DNA of 64,000 bases. It comes from VAXT01 sp963794605. Its GTDB lineage: Bacteria; Actinomycetota; Thermoleophilia; Gaiellales; Gaiellaceae. This document shows positions 41,639 through 49,711 of this stretch, piece after piece. The notes under the pieces were generated by a model. That model saw only the letters and a program-made list of their open reading frames with translations. It was not told where the DNA came from and searched no databases. The translations under genes were made by a program, and so were the position numbers. Position 1 is the first letter of the stretch; the number at the start of each line of letters is the position of its first letter. Location of the stretch: assembly GCA_963794605.1 (NCBI GenBank), contig CAWCEN010000004.1, positions 62,001-126,000 of the forward strand, given 5' to 3'.

Positions 41639-43045
41639 CTAGGGCGAGCCGACATCCCGGAGTGCCGTGAGCGCAGCAGAGTACCCGCACATGCCGTGGA
41701 CGCCACCGCCGGGCGGAGTGGAGGACGAGCAGAGGTACACGCCCTTCAGCGGAGTCCGGTAGGGCACGAGCTTCCGCACCGGCCGGAAGAAGAGCTGGCG
41801 GAGGTCCATCGTGCCGCCGTTGATGTCGCCGCCGACGAGGTTTCGGTTGCGACGCTCGAAGTCGGCCGGCCCCATCGCGCTCCGAGCGAGAATCAGGTCA
41901 CGGAACCGCGGCGCGAAGCGCTCGACCTGCGCCTCGATGCGGTCGGTCATGTCCTCCTCCGAGCCGACCGGAACGTGGCAGTACGCCCAGGCCGTGTGCG
42001 TCCCGGCAGGGGCTCGCGAATCGTCGAAGAGCGAGGGCTGCGTCAACAGGACGTATGGACGTTCTGCGTGGCGGCCTTCGCGAGGCGCGCGCTCGGACTC
42101 GGCGATCTCGTCGAACGTGCCGCCGATGTGCACCGTCGCCGCACGCTTGCAGTCGGCTGCGGCCCACGGGATCGGGCCGTCGAGGGCCCAATCGAGCTTG
42201 AAGACGCCCGGGCCGTGCCGGTACCGGCCGAGCGAACGGGCGTAGTGGGCCGGAAGGCGATCGCCGCCGATGCGGACCAGTTCTCGCGGGACGACGTCGG
42301 CGAGGACGACATCGGCGCGAGGCAGCTCGTCGACCGCGCTCGCGGTGCGGATCTCGCCGCCGAGCTCCTGGAGCCGGTCCGCCAGCGCATCCGCGAGGCG
42401 CTGCGAGCCCGACCGCGGGAAGCCCCATCCGAAGACATGGGCCGTGGCGATCAGGAACAGGCCGACTCCTCCGCTCGGCCTCGTCTCCAGCGGGAGCATG
42501 GAGTGCGCCGCGTGACCGGCGAGGAGTGCCCGCGCGCGCTCTGACCGGAAGCGCTTTGCGAGGCCCTCCGCGCTCGAGAGCCCTGCGCGGGTGACGGAGA
42601 GGTCGACCGCGTGCAGCAAACGGTTCGGCCGAGGCAGGAACGGGCCGAGGATCACCGGTTCGTAGTCGTTCCAGTGCGAGACGATGCGCTTGAAGACGCG
42701 CAGATAGGCGCCGCGATCTTCCGCCAGCCCCTCCGCCGTGGCGAGGGACGAACGCTCGGTCATCGCAGCCGTCCCGTCGTCGAGTGGGTGCGCGGCCGGC
42801 GCATCGGGCTGAACCCAGCCAACGGGCAGCTCGAGGTCGCGGAAGAACGGCGAGTCGCGGCCAAGTGGATGGATCGCAGAGCACACGTCGTGGGTGAATC
42901 CCGGCAGGGTCAACTCCTCCGAGCGCATGCCTCCGCCGACCGTTTCCGCCGCCTCGTGAACCGTCACCTCCCAGCCGGCCCGCGCCATCGTGATCGCCGC
43001 CGCGAGCCCGTTCGGACCCGAGCCGATCACGACGGAGCTCTTCAC
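41639..43045 (-). CDS. FAD-dependent phytoene desaturase-like oxidoreductase
   Basis: The 468-residue flavoprotein starts VKSSVVIGSGPNGLAAAITM, a dinucleotide-binding motif, and ends with KGVYLCSSSTPPGGGVHGMC, the C-terminal FAD-binding region of phytoene dehydrogenase/CrtO-like enzymes. It could act on carotenoids, but no other crt gene is nearby and many such paralogues are of unknown function. GTG 43045 overlaps the LigD stop (GTGA), so translation is coupled to the repair polymerase gene. Confidence 0.75.
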   Translation of the reverse strand: MKSSVVIGSGPNGLAAAITMARAGWEVTVHEAAETVGGGMRSEELTLPGFTHDVCSAIHPLGRDSPFFRDLELPVGWVQPDAPAAHPLDDGTAAMTERSSLATAEGLAEDRGAYLRVFKRIVSHWNDYEPVILGPFLPRPNRLLHAVDLSVTRAGLSSAEGLAKRFRSERARALLAGHAAHSMLPLETRPSGGVGLFLIATAHVFGWGFPRSGSQRLADALADRLQELGGEIRTASAVDELPRADVVLADVVPRELVRIGGDRLPAHYARSLGRYRHGPGVFKLDWALDGPIPWAAADCKRAATVHIGGTFDEIAESERAPREGRHAERPYVLLTQPSLFDDSRAPAGTHTAWAYCHVPVGSEEDMTDRIEAQVERFAPRFRDLILARSAMGPADFERRNRNLVGGDINGGTMDLRQLFFRPVRKLVPYRTPLKGVYLCSSSTPPGGGVHGMCGYSAALTALRDVGSP

Positions 43046-43965
43046 GCCGCGCGCAGAGAGCGAAGCGCCGGCCCGAGCGCCTGACCGCCTTGCAGCACGG
43101 GCTCGAACAGGTCGCCGTGCTTCTCGAGCCGCGCCAGAGCCTCCCGCCTCCCGAAGTCGCGGGGCCGCACCTTCTCGCCGAGCTCCTTCCAGCGCAGCGG
43201 CGTCGAGACCGGCGCCCCCGGCTTCGGCCGCACCGAGTAGGCAGACGCAATCGTCTTGCCGTGCCCGTTCTGACGATGATCGACGAGCACGCCGCGACGC
43301 TTCTTCTTGAGCCATTCCGTCGTGACGAGCCCCGGGTTCTCCGCCTCGAGGCCGCGCGACACGAGCTCCGCGAGCTCGTATGCGTCGGGGTACGAATAGC
43401 GGCGCGCGATCGGCACGAGCACGTGAATCCCGTCGGCGCCGCTCGTCTTCACGTACGAGCGCAGCTCGAGCCGGTCGAGCGCCTCACGAACGAGGTGCGC
43501 GACCCGAATCGCCTGGACGAATCCGTTCCGCGACTCCGGCGGGTCGAGGTCGAACACGACGTAGTCCGGGCGCTCCGGCTTGTCGACGCGCGAGTACCAC
43601 GCGTTCATGTCGATGCAGTTCATCTGCACCATCCAGACGACTGCGGCGGGCTCGTTGACGAGCGTGAAGTCGACGAGCCTCGACTCGCCTTTGCCTTCGC
43701 GCGGCCAGGTCCGGAATTGCCGCGTCGGGAGCCAATCCGGCTTGCCCTTCGGCGCCTGCTTGTGGAAGTACGCCTGGCCGCGGATGCCGTACGGGTAGCG
43801 CTTGAGCGTGAACGGCCGATTCTTCAGGTGCGGGACGATCGCCGGCCCGACCTCCGTGTAGTACTCCGCGAGGTCTCTCTTCGTGACGCGCTCGCCGGGA
43901 AAGAGCACCTTGTCCGGGCTGGTCAGACGCACGCGCCGGCGGCCGATCTGGAGCTCGTCGCTCAC
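43042..43965 (-). CDS. LigD-type NHEJ polymerase domain protein
   Basis: The 307-residue protein is the stand-alone LigD polymerase/primase domain: LTSPDKVLFPGERVTKRDLA, RYPYGIRGQAYFHKQAPKG, and the catalytic YVVFDLDPPES with the DxD metal site; KTSGADGIHVLVPIARRYSY includes the conserved SGxKGxHV-like region. It adds ribonucleotides during end joining. No Ku and no ATP-dependent ligase are in the window. GTG 43965 overlaps the methyltransferase stop (GTGA), which favours it over the ATG at 43983. It is sandwiched between coupled genes on both sides. Confidence 0.87.
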   Translation of the reverse strand: MSDELQIGRRRVRLTSPDKVLFPGERVTKRDLAEYYTEVGPAIVPHLKNRPFTLKRYPYGIRGQAYFHKQAPKGKPDWLPTRQFRTWPREGKGESRLVDFTLVNEPAAVVWMVQMNCIDMNAWYSRVDKPERPDYVVFDLDPPESRNGFVQAIRVAHLVREALDRLELRSYVKTSGADGIHVLVPIARRYSYPDAYELAELVSRGLEAENPGLVTTEWLKKKRRGVLVDHRQNGHGKTIASAYSVRPKPGAPVSTPLRWKELGEKVRPRDFGRREALARLEKHGDLFEPVLQGGQALGPALRSLRAA

Positions 43966-44678
43966 GCGGCCAGCCTCGTCCACGTGAGGTCGTGCTTCAG
44001 GGGCAGCCGGTAAGGCCCGTCGAGCAGCGGCCGCACACGGTCGAAGAGCGCCTCGCGCTCGTTCGCGGGAAGCGATGCGAGCGCGCTGGTCGTCGAGTAG
44101 AGCGTGAGCAGCTCCTCGGGGTGGACCGTGACCTCATCGATGTCGTGCTCGACCTGGAGCGGCTCGAAGGGCGATCCGGAGAAGGCGGGGCGCCACGGCG
44201 GGCGGCGCTGCGATTGGGAGCGCTGCCACGGCTCGCGCAACTGCGCGAGCGCCTCCTCGGGCAGCGGAGGCTCGGTCTCCCACCAGTGCGTCCACAAGAT
44301 CGCGAGGCCGCCGCGCGGGCGGAGGACGCGCGTGATTTCCGGAATCGCAGCCTCCGGGTCGAACCAGTGGAACGCCTCGCCGACGAAGACCGCATCCACG
44401 CTCGCGTCATCTAGCGGGATCGCCTCCGCACTCCCCGCGACCGCCTCGCCGTGCAGCGCGCGCATCCGCTCGTCCGGCTCGACGGCGACGACGTGCTCGA
44501 AGCGCCCGGCGAGCTCCCGCGTCACGCGGCCGGTCCCGGCCCCGAGGTCGAGCACGTGGGCTCGGGCGTCGAGCACGAGCACCTCCTGCGCGCGGTCGAG
44601 CAGTACCCGCGAGTACGGGGGCCGGACGCGGTCGTAGGTCTCGGCGACGTTACCGAAGCTGAGGCGGAGCTCAGCCAA
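43962..44678 (-). CDS. SAM-dependent methyltransferase
   Basis: The 238-residue class I methyltransferase has the SAM motif VLDLGAGTGRVTRELA, followed by VAVEPDERMRALHG and a methyltransferase-11-type sequence AEAIPLDDASVDAVFVGEAF. The usual UbiE/COQ5-like ending is replaced by a helical C-terminus. The target is unknown. The only suitable start is TTG 44678, right beside repeat C copy 2. It is the first gene of the coupled methyltransferase, LigD polymerase, FAD oxidoreductase run. Confidence 0.77.
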   Translation of the reverse strand: MAELRLSFGNVAETYDRVRPPYSRVLLDRAQEVLVLDARAHVLDLGAGTGRVTRELAGRFEHVVAVEPDERMRALHGEAVAGSAEAIPLDDASVDAVFVGEAFHWFDPEAAIPEITRVLRPRGGLAILWTHWWETEPPLPEEALAQLREPWQRSQSQRRPPWRPAFSGSPFEPLQVEHDIDEVTVHPEELLTLYSTTSALASLPANEREALFDRVRPLLDGPYRLPLKHDLTWTRLAA

Positions 44679-44689
44679 CTCCGGCGACT

Positions 44690-44760
44690 GAGGCGTCGCT
44701 TGCGATGCCGCTCTCAGGCCGCCGGGCTGTGCCCGGTGGCCGTCGGAACTGACCGGTCGA
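44690..44760 (+). repeat. Modular repeat family C, copy 2
   Basis: Starts GAGGCGTCGCTTGCGATGCC, then a hairpin around CCGGGCTGTGCCCGG, and ends CCGTCGGAACTGACCGGTCG. It lies between the methyltransferase start and the acyl-CoA dehydrogenase end, occupying most of the 93-base gap. Confidence 0.75.
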
Positions 44761-44771
44761 CACGATCCTCG

Positions 44772-45953
44772 TCAGCCCACTCCCGCTAATAAGAAGGCGC
44801 GGTTTTCTTTGAGCATTTCCCGCGCGATCACGAGCCGCTGGATCTGGTTCGTGCCCTCGTAGATCTGCGTGATCTTCGCGTCGCGCATCATGCGCTCCAG
44901 CGGGTACTCCTGCATGTAGCCGTACCCGCCCAGGATCTGAACCGCGTCGGTCGTGACCTCCATGGCCACGTCCGTGCAGTACAGCTTGGCCATTGCGGAC
45001 GTCTTCGTCAGCTCGTCGTCCGGCGCGCCCTCGTCGATCATCAGCCCGATCTTGTAGAGCAGCCCGCGGGCGGCCTCGCACTTCGTCTCCATGTCGGCGA
45101 GCATCGATGCGATCAGCTGGTGCTGGGCGATCGGCTTGCCCATCGTCTCGCGCGTGCGGGCGTACTCGAGCGCGTAATCGGTCGCGCCCTGCGCGAGCCC
45201 GAGCCCCTGCGCCGCGATCCCGGGCCGAGAGCGGTCGAGGATCCGCATCGCGATCGTGAAGCCCTCTCCCTCGTCGCCGAGCAGGTTCTCCGCCGGCACG
45301 CGCATGTCGTTGAAGAAGATCTCGCCGGTCGTCGAGCCCTTGATGCCCATCTTCGGCTCGATCCGCCCGACCTCGAAGCCGGGCGTGTCGGCCTCAACCG
45401 CGAAAGCGGAGATGCCCGAGTGCCCCGCCTCCGGGTCGGTCTTCGCGAACACGACGTACAGCCCCGCGACGCCCGCGTTCGTGATGAAGCGCTTGCCGCC
45501 GTTGAGGACGTACGCGTCGCCGTCGAGCCGCGCCTCGGTGCGCATCGCCGCCGAGTCGGAGCCGGAGCCGGGCTCGGTCAGCGCGTACGCCGCGAGCCAC
45601 TCTCCGCTCGCGAGCCGCGGCAGGAATCGCTCCTTCTGCTCGTCCGTCCCGGCCAGCTTGATGCCCAGCGAGCCGAGCTCCTGAACGGCCATGATCAGAC
45701 CGGTCGTCGCGCAGACCTTGGACAACTCCTCGATCGCGACGAGCACCATCAGCGCGCCCGTCCCGGTGCCGCCGTACTGCTCCGCGAACGGCAGGCCGAG
45801 CAGGTCGTGCTCGCGGAAGAGCTCGACCATGTCCCACGGGAACTCGGCCGTCTTGTCGATCTCGGCCGCGCGCGGGGCGACGCGCTCGCGGGCGAGGGTG
45901 CGCACGAGGTCGCGGATCTCGCGCTGCTCGTCGGTCAGCGGGTCGTAGGCCAC
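44772..45953 (-). CDS. Acyl-CoA dehydrogenase
   Basis: From GTG 45953 the product has 393 residues with YALTEPGSGSDSAAMRTEAR, FITNAGVAGLYVVF, and the C-terminal ILGGYGYMQEYPLERMMRDA followed by the catalytic-base region TQIYEGTNQIQ. It belongs to the medium/short-chain acyl-CoA dehydrogenases and passes electrons to ETF. A TTG at 45977 would add eight residues and overlap the small gene upstream. The two acyl-CoA dehydrogenases of the window are only distantly alike, so they probably use different substrates. Confidence 0.85.
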   Translation of the reverse strand: MAYDPLTDEQREIRDLVRTLARERVAPRAAEIDKTAEFPWDMVELFREHDLLGLPFAEQYGGTGTGALMVLVAIEELSKVCATTGLIMAVQELGSLGIKLAGTDEQKERFLPRLASGEWLAAYALTEPGSGSDSAAMRTEARLDGDAYVLNGGKRFITNAGVAGLYVVFAKTDPEAGHSGISAFAVEADTPGFEVGRIEPKMGIKGSTTGEIFFNDMRVPAENLLGDEGEGFTIAMRILDRSRPGIAAQGLGLAQGATDYALEYARTRETMGKPIAQHQLIASMLADMETKCEAARGLLYKIGLMIDEGAPDDELTKTSAMAKLYCTDVAMEVTTDAVQILGGYGYMQEYPLERMMRDAKITQIYEGTNQIQRLVIAREMLKENRAFLLAGVG

Positions 45954-45963
45954 GGCGAGGATT

Positions 45964-46098
45964 CTATTTGTGGCCAAGTAGCTGGAGCACGCGCTCCACC
46001 GACTCGCGCATCTCCTCGGCGCCCCTCTGCGTCACACGGTCCTCATACGCCGCTGCGAGCTCCGCGGCCAGATCCCGGAGGCTGACCAGCCGTCTCAC
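45964..46098 (-). CDS. Small helical protein (about 44 residues), start uncertain
   Basis: On the minus strand a frame between the VOC gene and the acyl-CoA dehydrogenase reads VRRLVSLRDLAAELAAAYED and continues to ERVLQLLGHK and TAG (45964-45966). Upstream in frame are VELKADAYEEI codons running to the VOC stop without an ATG, GTG or TTG, so the first standard start is GTG 46098; a non-standard start further up is possible. It is strongly amphipathic helical. No family is recognised. The absence of any other gene in this gap, and the coherent codon use, support it. Confidence 0.45.
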   Translation of the reverse strand: MRRLVSLRDLAAELAAAYEDRVTQRGAEEMRESVERVLQLLGHK

Positions 46099-46126
46099 GA
46101 TCTCCTCGTAGGCGTCCGCCTTGAGC

Positions 46127-46480
46127 TCAACGATCGTGGAACACCGCTTCCACGTTGTTGCCGTCCGGGTCGAGGACGAATGCGGCGTAGTAGCCCTTGT
46201 GGTACTTCCGCTCGCCAGGCGGCCCGTTGTCGCGATACCCGGCCGCGATCGCGACGCGGTGGAACGCCTCGACCTCGGCCTGGTTCCGCGCCGCGAACGC
46301 GACGTGCACGTTCTCGCTCAGCGGCTTCTCGTCCTGCGAGATCGAAAGGTCGCCCCAGTCGGCCGCGCGCTGCTGCTCGTCCGACCACGGCGCGGCGTAC
46401 CCGAGCGGTGCGAGCATGGTCTCGTAGAAGGCCTTCGAGGCGTGGAAGTCCGAGACCCGCAGCGTGACGTGATCGATCAC
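46127..46480 (-). CDS. VOC family protein (glyoxalase-like)
   Basis: The 117-residue single-module VOC protein begins MIDHVTLRVSDFHASKAFYE and ends YYAAFVLDPDGNNVEAVFHD. His3-like and Glu near the C-terminus fit the usual metal ligands of this superfamily. It is strikingly similar in layout to the VOC protein at 49327-49692, which lies on the other side of the histidine kinase. Substrate unknown. ATG 46480 is just downstream of the kinase stop with a 16-base gap, so it may be co-transcribed with the kinase. Confidence 0.8.
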   Translation of the reverse strand: MIDHVTLRVSDFHASKAFYETMLAPLGYAAPWSDEQQRAADWGDLSISQDEKPLSENVHVAFAARNQAEVEAFHRVAIAAGYRDNGPPGERKYHKGYYAAFVLDPDGNNVEAVFHDR

Positions 46481-46496
46481 AGCTCGCGCGCGGAGC

Positions 46497-49229
46497 TCAC
46501 CTGTGGGGCGTCCGCCGGGCGCGGGTGACGAATCCGTGGAGCTCGACCGCTTCGGCCCTCGCCTCAGGCGCCAGCGACGGCTCAGCGGCCTGGAGATCGA
46601 AGAGGAACTTCGAGCCTTTCTTCCCGTTCGCCTCGACCCAGATCCGGCCGCCCATCCGGCTCACGAGCTCGTTGCAGATGTAGAGCCCGAGCCCCGTGCC
46701 CCCCACGCCGCGAGACATCTGCGGGTCGAGGCGATAGAACTTCTCGAAGATCTTCTGCTCCTCGCCTTCGGGGATGCCCAGGCCCTCGTCTCGCACCCAG
46801 AAGCGGACAAGCTCCTCGTGCTGTGCGACGCCGACCTCGATCGTCCCCCCGTCGGGCGAGTATTTGATCGCGTTCTCGACGAGGTTGACGAGCACCTGCC
46901 GCACCTTGTCCTTGTCGCCCGCGACGAGCGGAATCTCTCCGTTCGCGCTGACCGTGAGCGAGACCTCGGCCGGGGCATGAACCTGCGTCGCCTCCACCAC
47001 GCGCTCGACTACGTCCGACGGCTCGAAGGGCTCGCTTCCGAGATCGAGCCGCCCCGCGTCGAGCTGGTTCGCGAGGAGGATCTCGTTGACGATCCGCCCG
47101 AGGCGCTCCGACTCATCCGCGATCAGCGAGATGAATCGGTTGCGGCCGCCTTCGTCGAGTGCGAAGTCGTGGCGCAGGAGCGTCTGCGCGGCTCCGTAGA
47201 CCGCGGCGAGCGGCGTGCGCAGCTCGTGCGAGGCCGTGGCGATGAAGTCGGCCTTGAGCTCCTCGAGGTGGTGCACCTCGGTCAGGTCCCGAAACGCGTA
47301 AACGGTTCCGCCGTAGAAGTTCACGCCCGAGATCGAGATCCAGCGCTCCTTGCCGTCCGTCTCGAACGGGATCACGACCTCGGCCTGGCCAGGATCGGGT
47401 GACGTCGAGACGGGGATTGCGTCGGCTGCGTCCATCCAGCCCGGAATCGCGTCCCGCGCCGAATGGCCGATGACCTCGGCGGCCACGATCCCCGTGATCG
47501 CTTCCGCCGCGGGATTCCAGAGGCGCACGACGCCGCGCCGGTCGACGAGCAGAACGCCGTCGGCGACGTGGGCGACGACCCGCGCCGCGTCCGCGCGCTC
47601 TTCGACCGCGCGGTAGAGCCGGCCGCGATCGATCGCGAGCGCGATTCGGCCGGCAAGGTCCTCGGCGAGAGCGAGGTCGTCAGCGCCGTACGTCTCGCCG
47701 GACTGTGTTCGTGCAAGCGTCAGCGCGCCGAGCGTCCGCTCCCGGGCTCTGAGCGGGACGCAAATCGTCGAGCGCGCGTCGATACCGCCCAGGATGGCGC
47801 CCTTCTTCCGGCCATTCGACGCTTCACCGAGCGGAGGAACGATCTCGAGGCCTCCGGTCTCGACGACCCTGCGCACGGCCTCTTCAGGCACCTGATCGGG
47901 AGCAGCGGCGGCCTTCTTGCTCAACAGCTCGGCCCGCGCGACGGCGACTCGCTCGAGCGGGCTTCCGTCCTCGGTCACGTCGACGACGCACCAGTCCGAG
48001 TAGTCACGAACGGCCAGCTCAGCCACCCTCTGAATAGCGCTTCGATAGTCGGTCGACGAGGCCATCACCTGGCCCGCCTCGCGCACGAAGTCGAGTCGGC
48101 GCTGCCGCTCCACGGTCCGGGCCGTCGCATCGCGCTCAGCCGCCAGCAGCCGTTCGCGTTCTTCGTCGGCCCGCTTGCGCTCGCCGATGTCGATCAGCAG
48201 CGTCTGGGTGTAGAGCGGCTTCCCTTCGGGGCCGCGAACCGTCGCCACCTCTTCGCGCACCCAGACGACTCCGCCGCTGCGCGCGAGCAGCCGGTATTCG
48301 GTCTTTCTCGGCGCAGCGCCGCCCGACTTCCGCTTGGCGCCGGCCAGCACCTCGTCCTTGTCGTCCGGATGCAGGAGCTTGCCGAAGAGCGAAGGATCGT
48401 CCTGCCACTCGGTGGGCGAGTAGCCGAGCACCTGCTCGACCTGCGGGCTGACATACGTAACCGAGCTCCGATCGTTCGGCGCCGAGATCAGGGTGACGAG
48501 CGGGAGGGCCTCGACGAGGGCGCGATATCTGCGCTCGGCCTCGTGCACGCGTTCGGTCGCGTCGGAGATGACCGCGCACGCGGCCACGATGCCGCGATCG
48601 TCGCGAATCGGGATCAACGACATCGAGACGACGAGCTCCTCGCCGTTGCGTCCGCGTTGATGGAGGTGGCTGCGGTCGACCCGCTCGCCTTTCGCGACTC
48701 GCTCGAGGGCGGCGAGGATGCGCGCGGTGTCCTCCTCTTCGCCGAGCAGCGTGACGTCGCTGTCCTCGACGTCTGCCGCGCTGTGGCCGTAGATCCGCTC
48801 CGCTCCTCGGTCCCAGGTGAGGATGTTTCCGTCGAGGTCGAGCCCGACGATCGCCTGGGTCTCGTCTCCCCGGACGGCGTCCAGCTCGCTCGCGTCGCGT
48901 CGGCGCTCCCGTTCCGCGCGACGCAGACGGTCGGAGGCCAGCCCGGTCAGGATCGCCGCGGCGAGCCAGACCGGCAAGGCGATGATCGCCCGCGGGGCGT
49001 AGTCGACGACGAAGACGAAGAAGAGCGCCCAGCCGCCAACGGCTACGAGAGCGCCCCACCGCGGTCCGACGAGGAACGCGACGGCGGCGGCGATCAGGAG
49101 CGCAAGCGCTGCCGAGGTCTCAGGCGCGTCGAGCAGCGCGAAGGGAATCGTGGCCGCGGCCTCGAGCACGAGGCCGATCAGGGCCACGACCCAAGGGTGA
49201 GATCTGAACCACTTGGCCGTCAAACTCAT
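46497..49229 (-). CDS. Multi-PAS/GAF sensor histidine kinase
   Basis: This 910-residue membrane kinase has four or so N-terminal transmembrane helices (residues about 12-100), then two PAS domains (ILTWDRGAERIYGHSAADVE; YVSPQVEQVLGYSPTEW), a GAF domain (ARSTICVPLRARERTLGALT), a third PAS (LWNPAAEAITGIVAAEVIGH) and a HisKA/HATPase pair. The phosphorylated His is near residue 667 in ATASHELRTPLAAVYG; NLVENAIKYSPDGG, DEGLGIPEGE and GGTGLGLYICNEL are the ATP boxes. No response regulator is adjacent. ATG 49229 is preceded by an AT-rich CATATAAAC element. Confidence 0.87.
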   Translation of the reverse strand: MSLTAKWFRSHPWVVALIGLVLEAAATIPFALLDAPETSAALALLIAAAVAFLVGPRWGALVAVGGWALFFVFVVDYAPRAIIALPVWLAAAILTGLASDRLRRAERERRRDASELDAVRGDETQAIVGLDLDGNILTWDRGAERIYGHSAADVEDSDVTLLGEEEDTARILAALERVAKGERVDRSHLHQRGRNGEELVVSMSLIPIRDDRGIVAACAVISDATERVHEAERRYRALVEALPLVTLISAPNDRSSVTYVSPQVEQVLGYSPTEWQDDPSLFGKLLHPDDKDEVLAGAKRKSGGAAPRKTEYRLLARSGGVVWVREEVATVRGPEGKPLYTQTLLIDIGERKRADEERERLLAAERDATARTVERQRRLDFVREAGQVMASSTDYRSAIQRVAELAVRDYSDWCVVDVTEDGSPLERVAVARAELLSKKAAAAPDQVPEEAVRRVVETGGLEIVPPLGEASNGRKKGAILGGIDARSTICVPLRARERTLGALTLARTQSGETYGADDLALAEDLAGRIALAIDRGRLYRAVEERADAARVVAHVADGVLLVDRRGVVRLWNPAAEAITGIVAAEVIGHSARDAIPGWMDAADAIPVSTSPDPGQAEVVIPFETDGKERWISISGVNFYGGTVYAFRDLTEVHHLEELKADFIATASHELRTPLAAVYGAAQTLLRHDFALDEGGRNRFISLIADESERLGRIVNEILLANQLDAGRLDLGSEPFEPSDVVERVVEATQVHAPAEVSLTVSANGEIPLVAGDKDKVRQVLVNLVENAIKYSPDGGTIEVGVAQHEELVRFWVRDEGLGIPEGEEQKIFEKFYRLDPQMSRGVGGTGLGLYICNELVSRMGGRIWVEANGKKGSKFLFDLQAAEPSLAPEARAEAVELHGFVTRARRTPHR

Positions 49230-49326
49230 GCGCCGCAGTCGTTGTTTATATGAGCATGACCAAGTTCGGGCCGGAAAGCGAGAACCCTAGTCGCTTCGAA
49301 TATCCATCTGCCTCGGCGCGACGGGG

Positions 49327-49692
49327 TCACTCGGGCTCATGCGTGACGGCTTCCACGTTGTTGCCTTCTGGATCGAGGACATACGCGCCGTAGTAGTACT
49401 CGTGGTAGACGCGCCTGATGCCCGGTGGGCCGTTGTCCTGCCCGCCAGCGGCGAGCGCCGCTGCGTGGAAGGCGTCGACGGTCCGCCGGTCGGGGCTGTG
49501 AAAGGCGACGTGGACGGGCGCACTCGGCTCGCCGCGCTGCGCCAGGAAGAAGTCCGGCTTGTTCCCGGCGGCGAAGCCCGCGCCTTCCACGAAGTCCATC
49601 GTCATCTCGTAGCCGAGCGGCGCGAGCGCTTGGGCGTAGAACACCTTCGCGGCCTCGACGTCGGCGACGTTGAGCGTCACATGGTCGATCAT
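49327..49692 (-). CDS. VOC family protein (glyoxalase-like)
   Basis: The 121-residue protein begins MIDHVTLNVADVEAAKVFYA and ends YYYGAYVLDPEGNNVEAVTH, closely resembling the VOC protein at 46127-46480. Both likely form dimeric metal-binding enzymes or binding proteins. ATG 49692 is used; ATG 49701 would add MAP. It is divergent from the amidohydrolase with only 19 bases between starts. Confidence 0.8.
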   Translation of the reverse strand: MIDHVTLNVADVEAAKVFYAQALAPLGYEMTMDFVEGAGFAAGNKPDFFLAQRGEPSAPVHVAFHSPDRRTVDAFHAAALAAGGQDNGPPGIRRVYHEYYYGAYVLDPEGNNVEAVTHEPE

Positions 49693-49711
49693 TGGTGCCA
49701 TTCTTGCTGAT

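Noticed and set aside
41524..41706. N-terminal extension of the class V aminotransferase
   Set aside because: It runs through repeat C and an intergenic promoter candidate; the family start is at 41523.
47463..49253. Plus-strand open frame opposite the sensor kinase
   Set aside because: The kinase domains are all intact on the minus strand, and this frame shows no domain.
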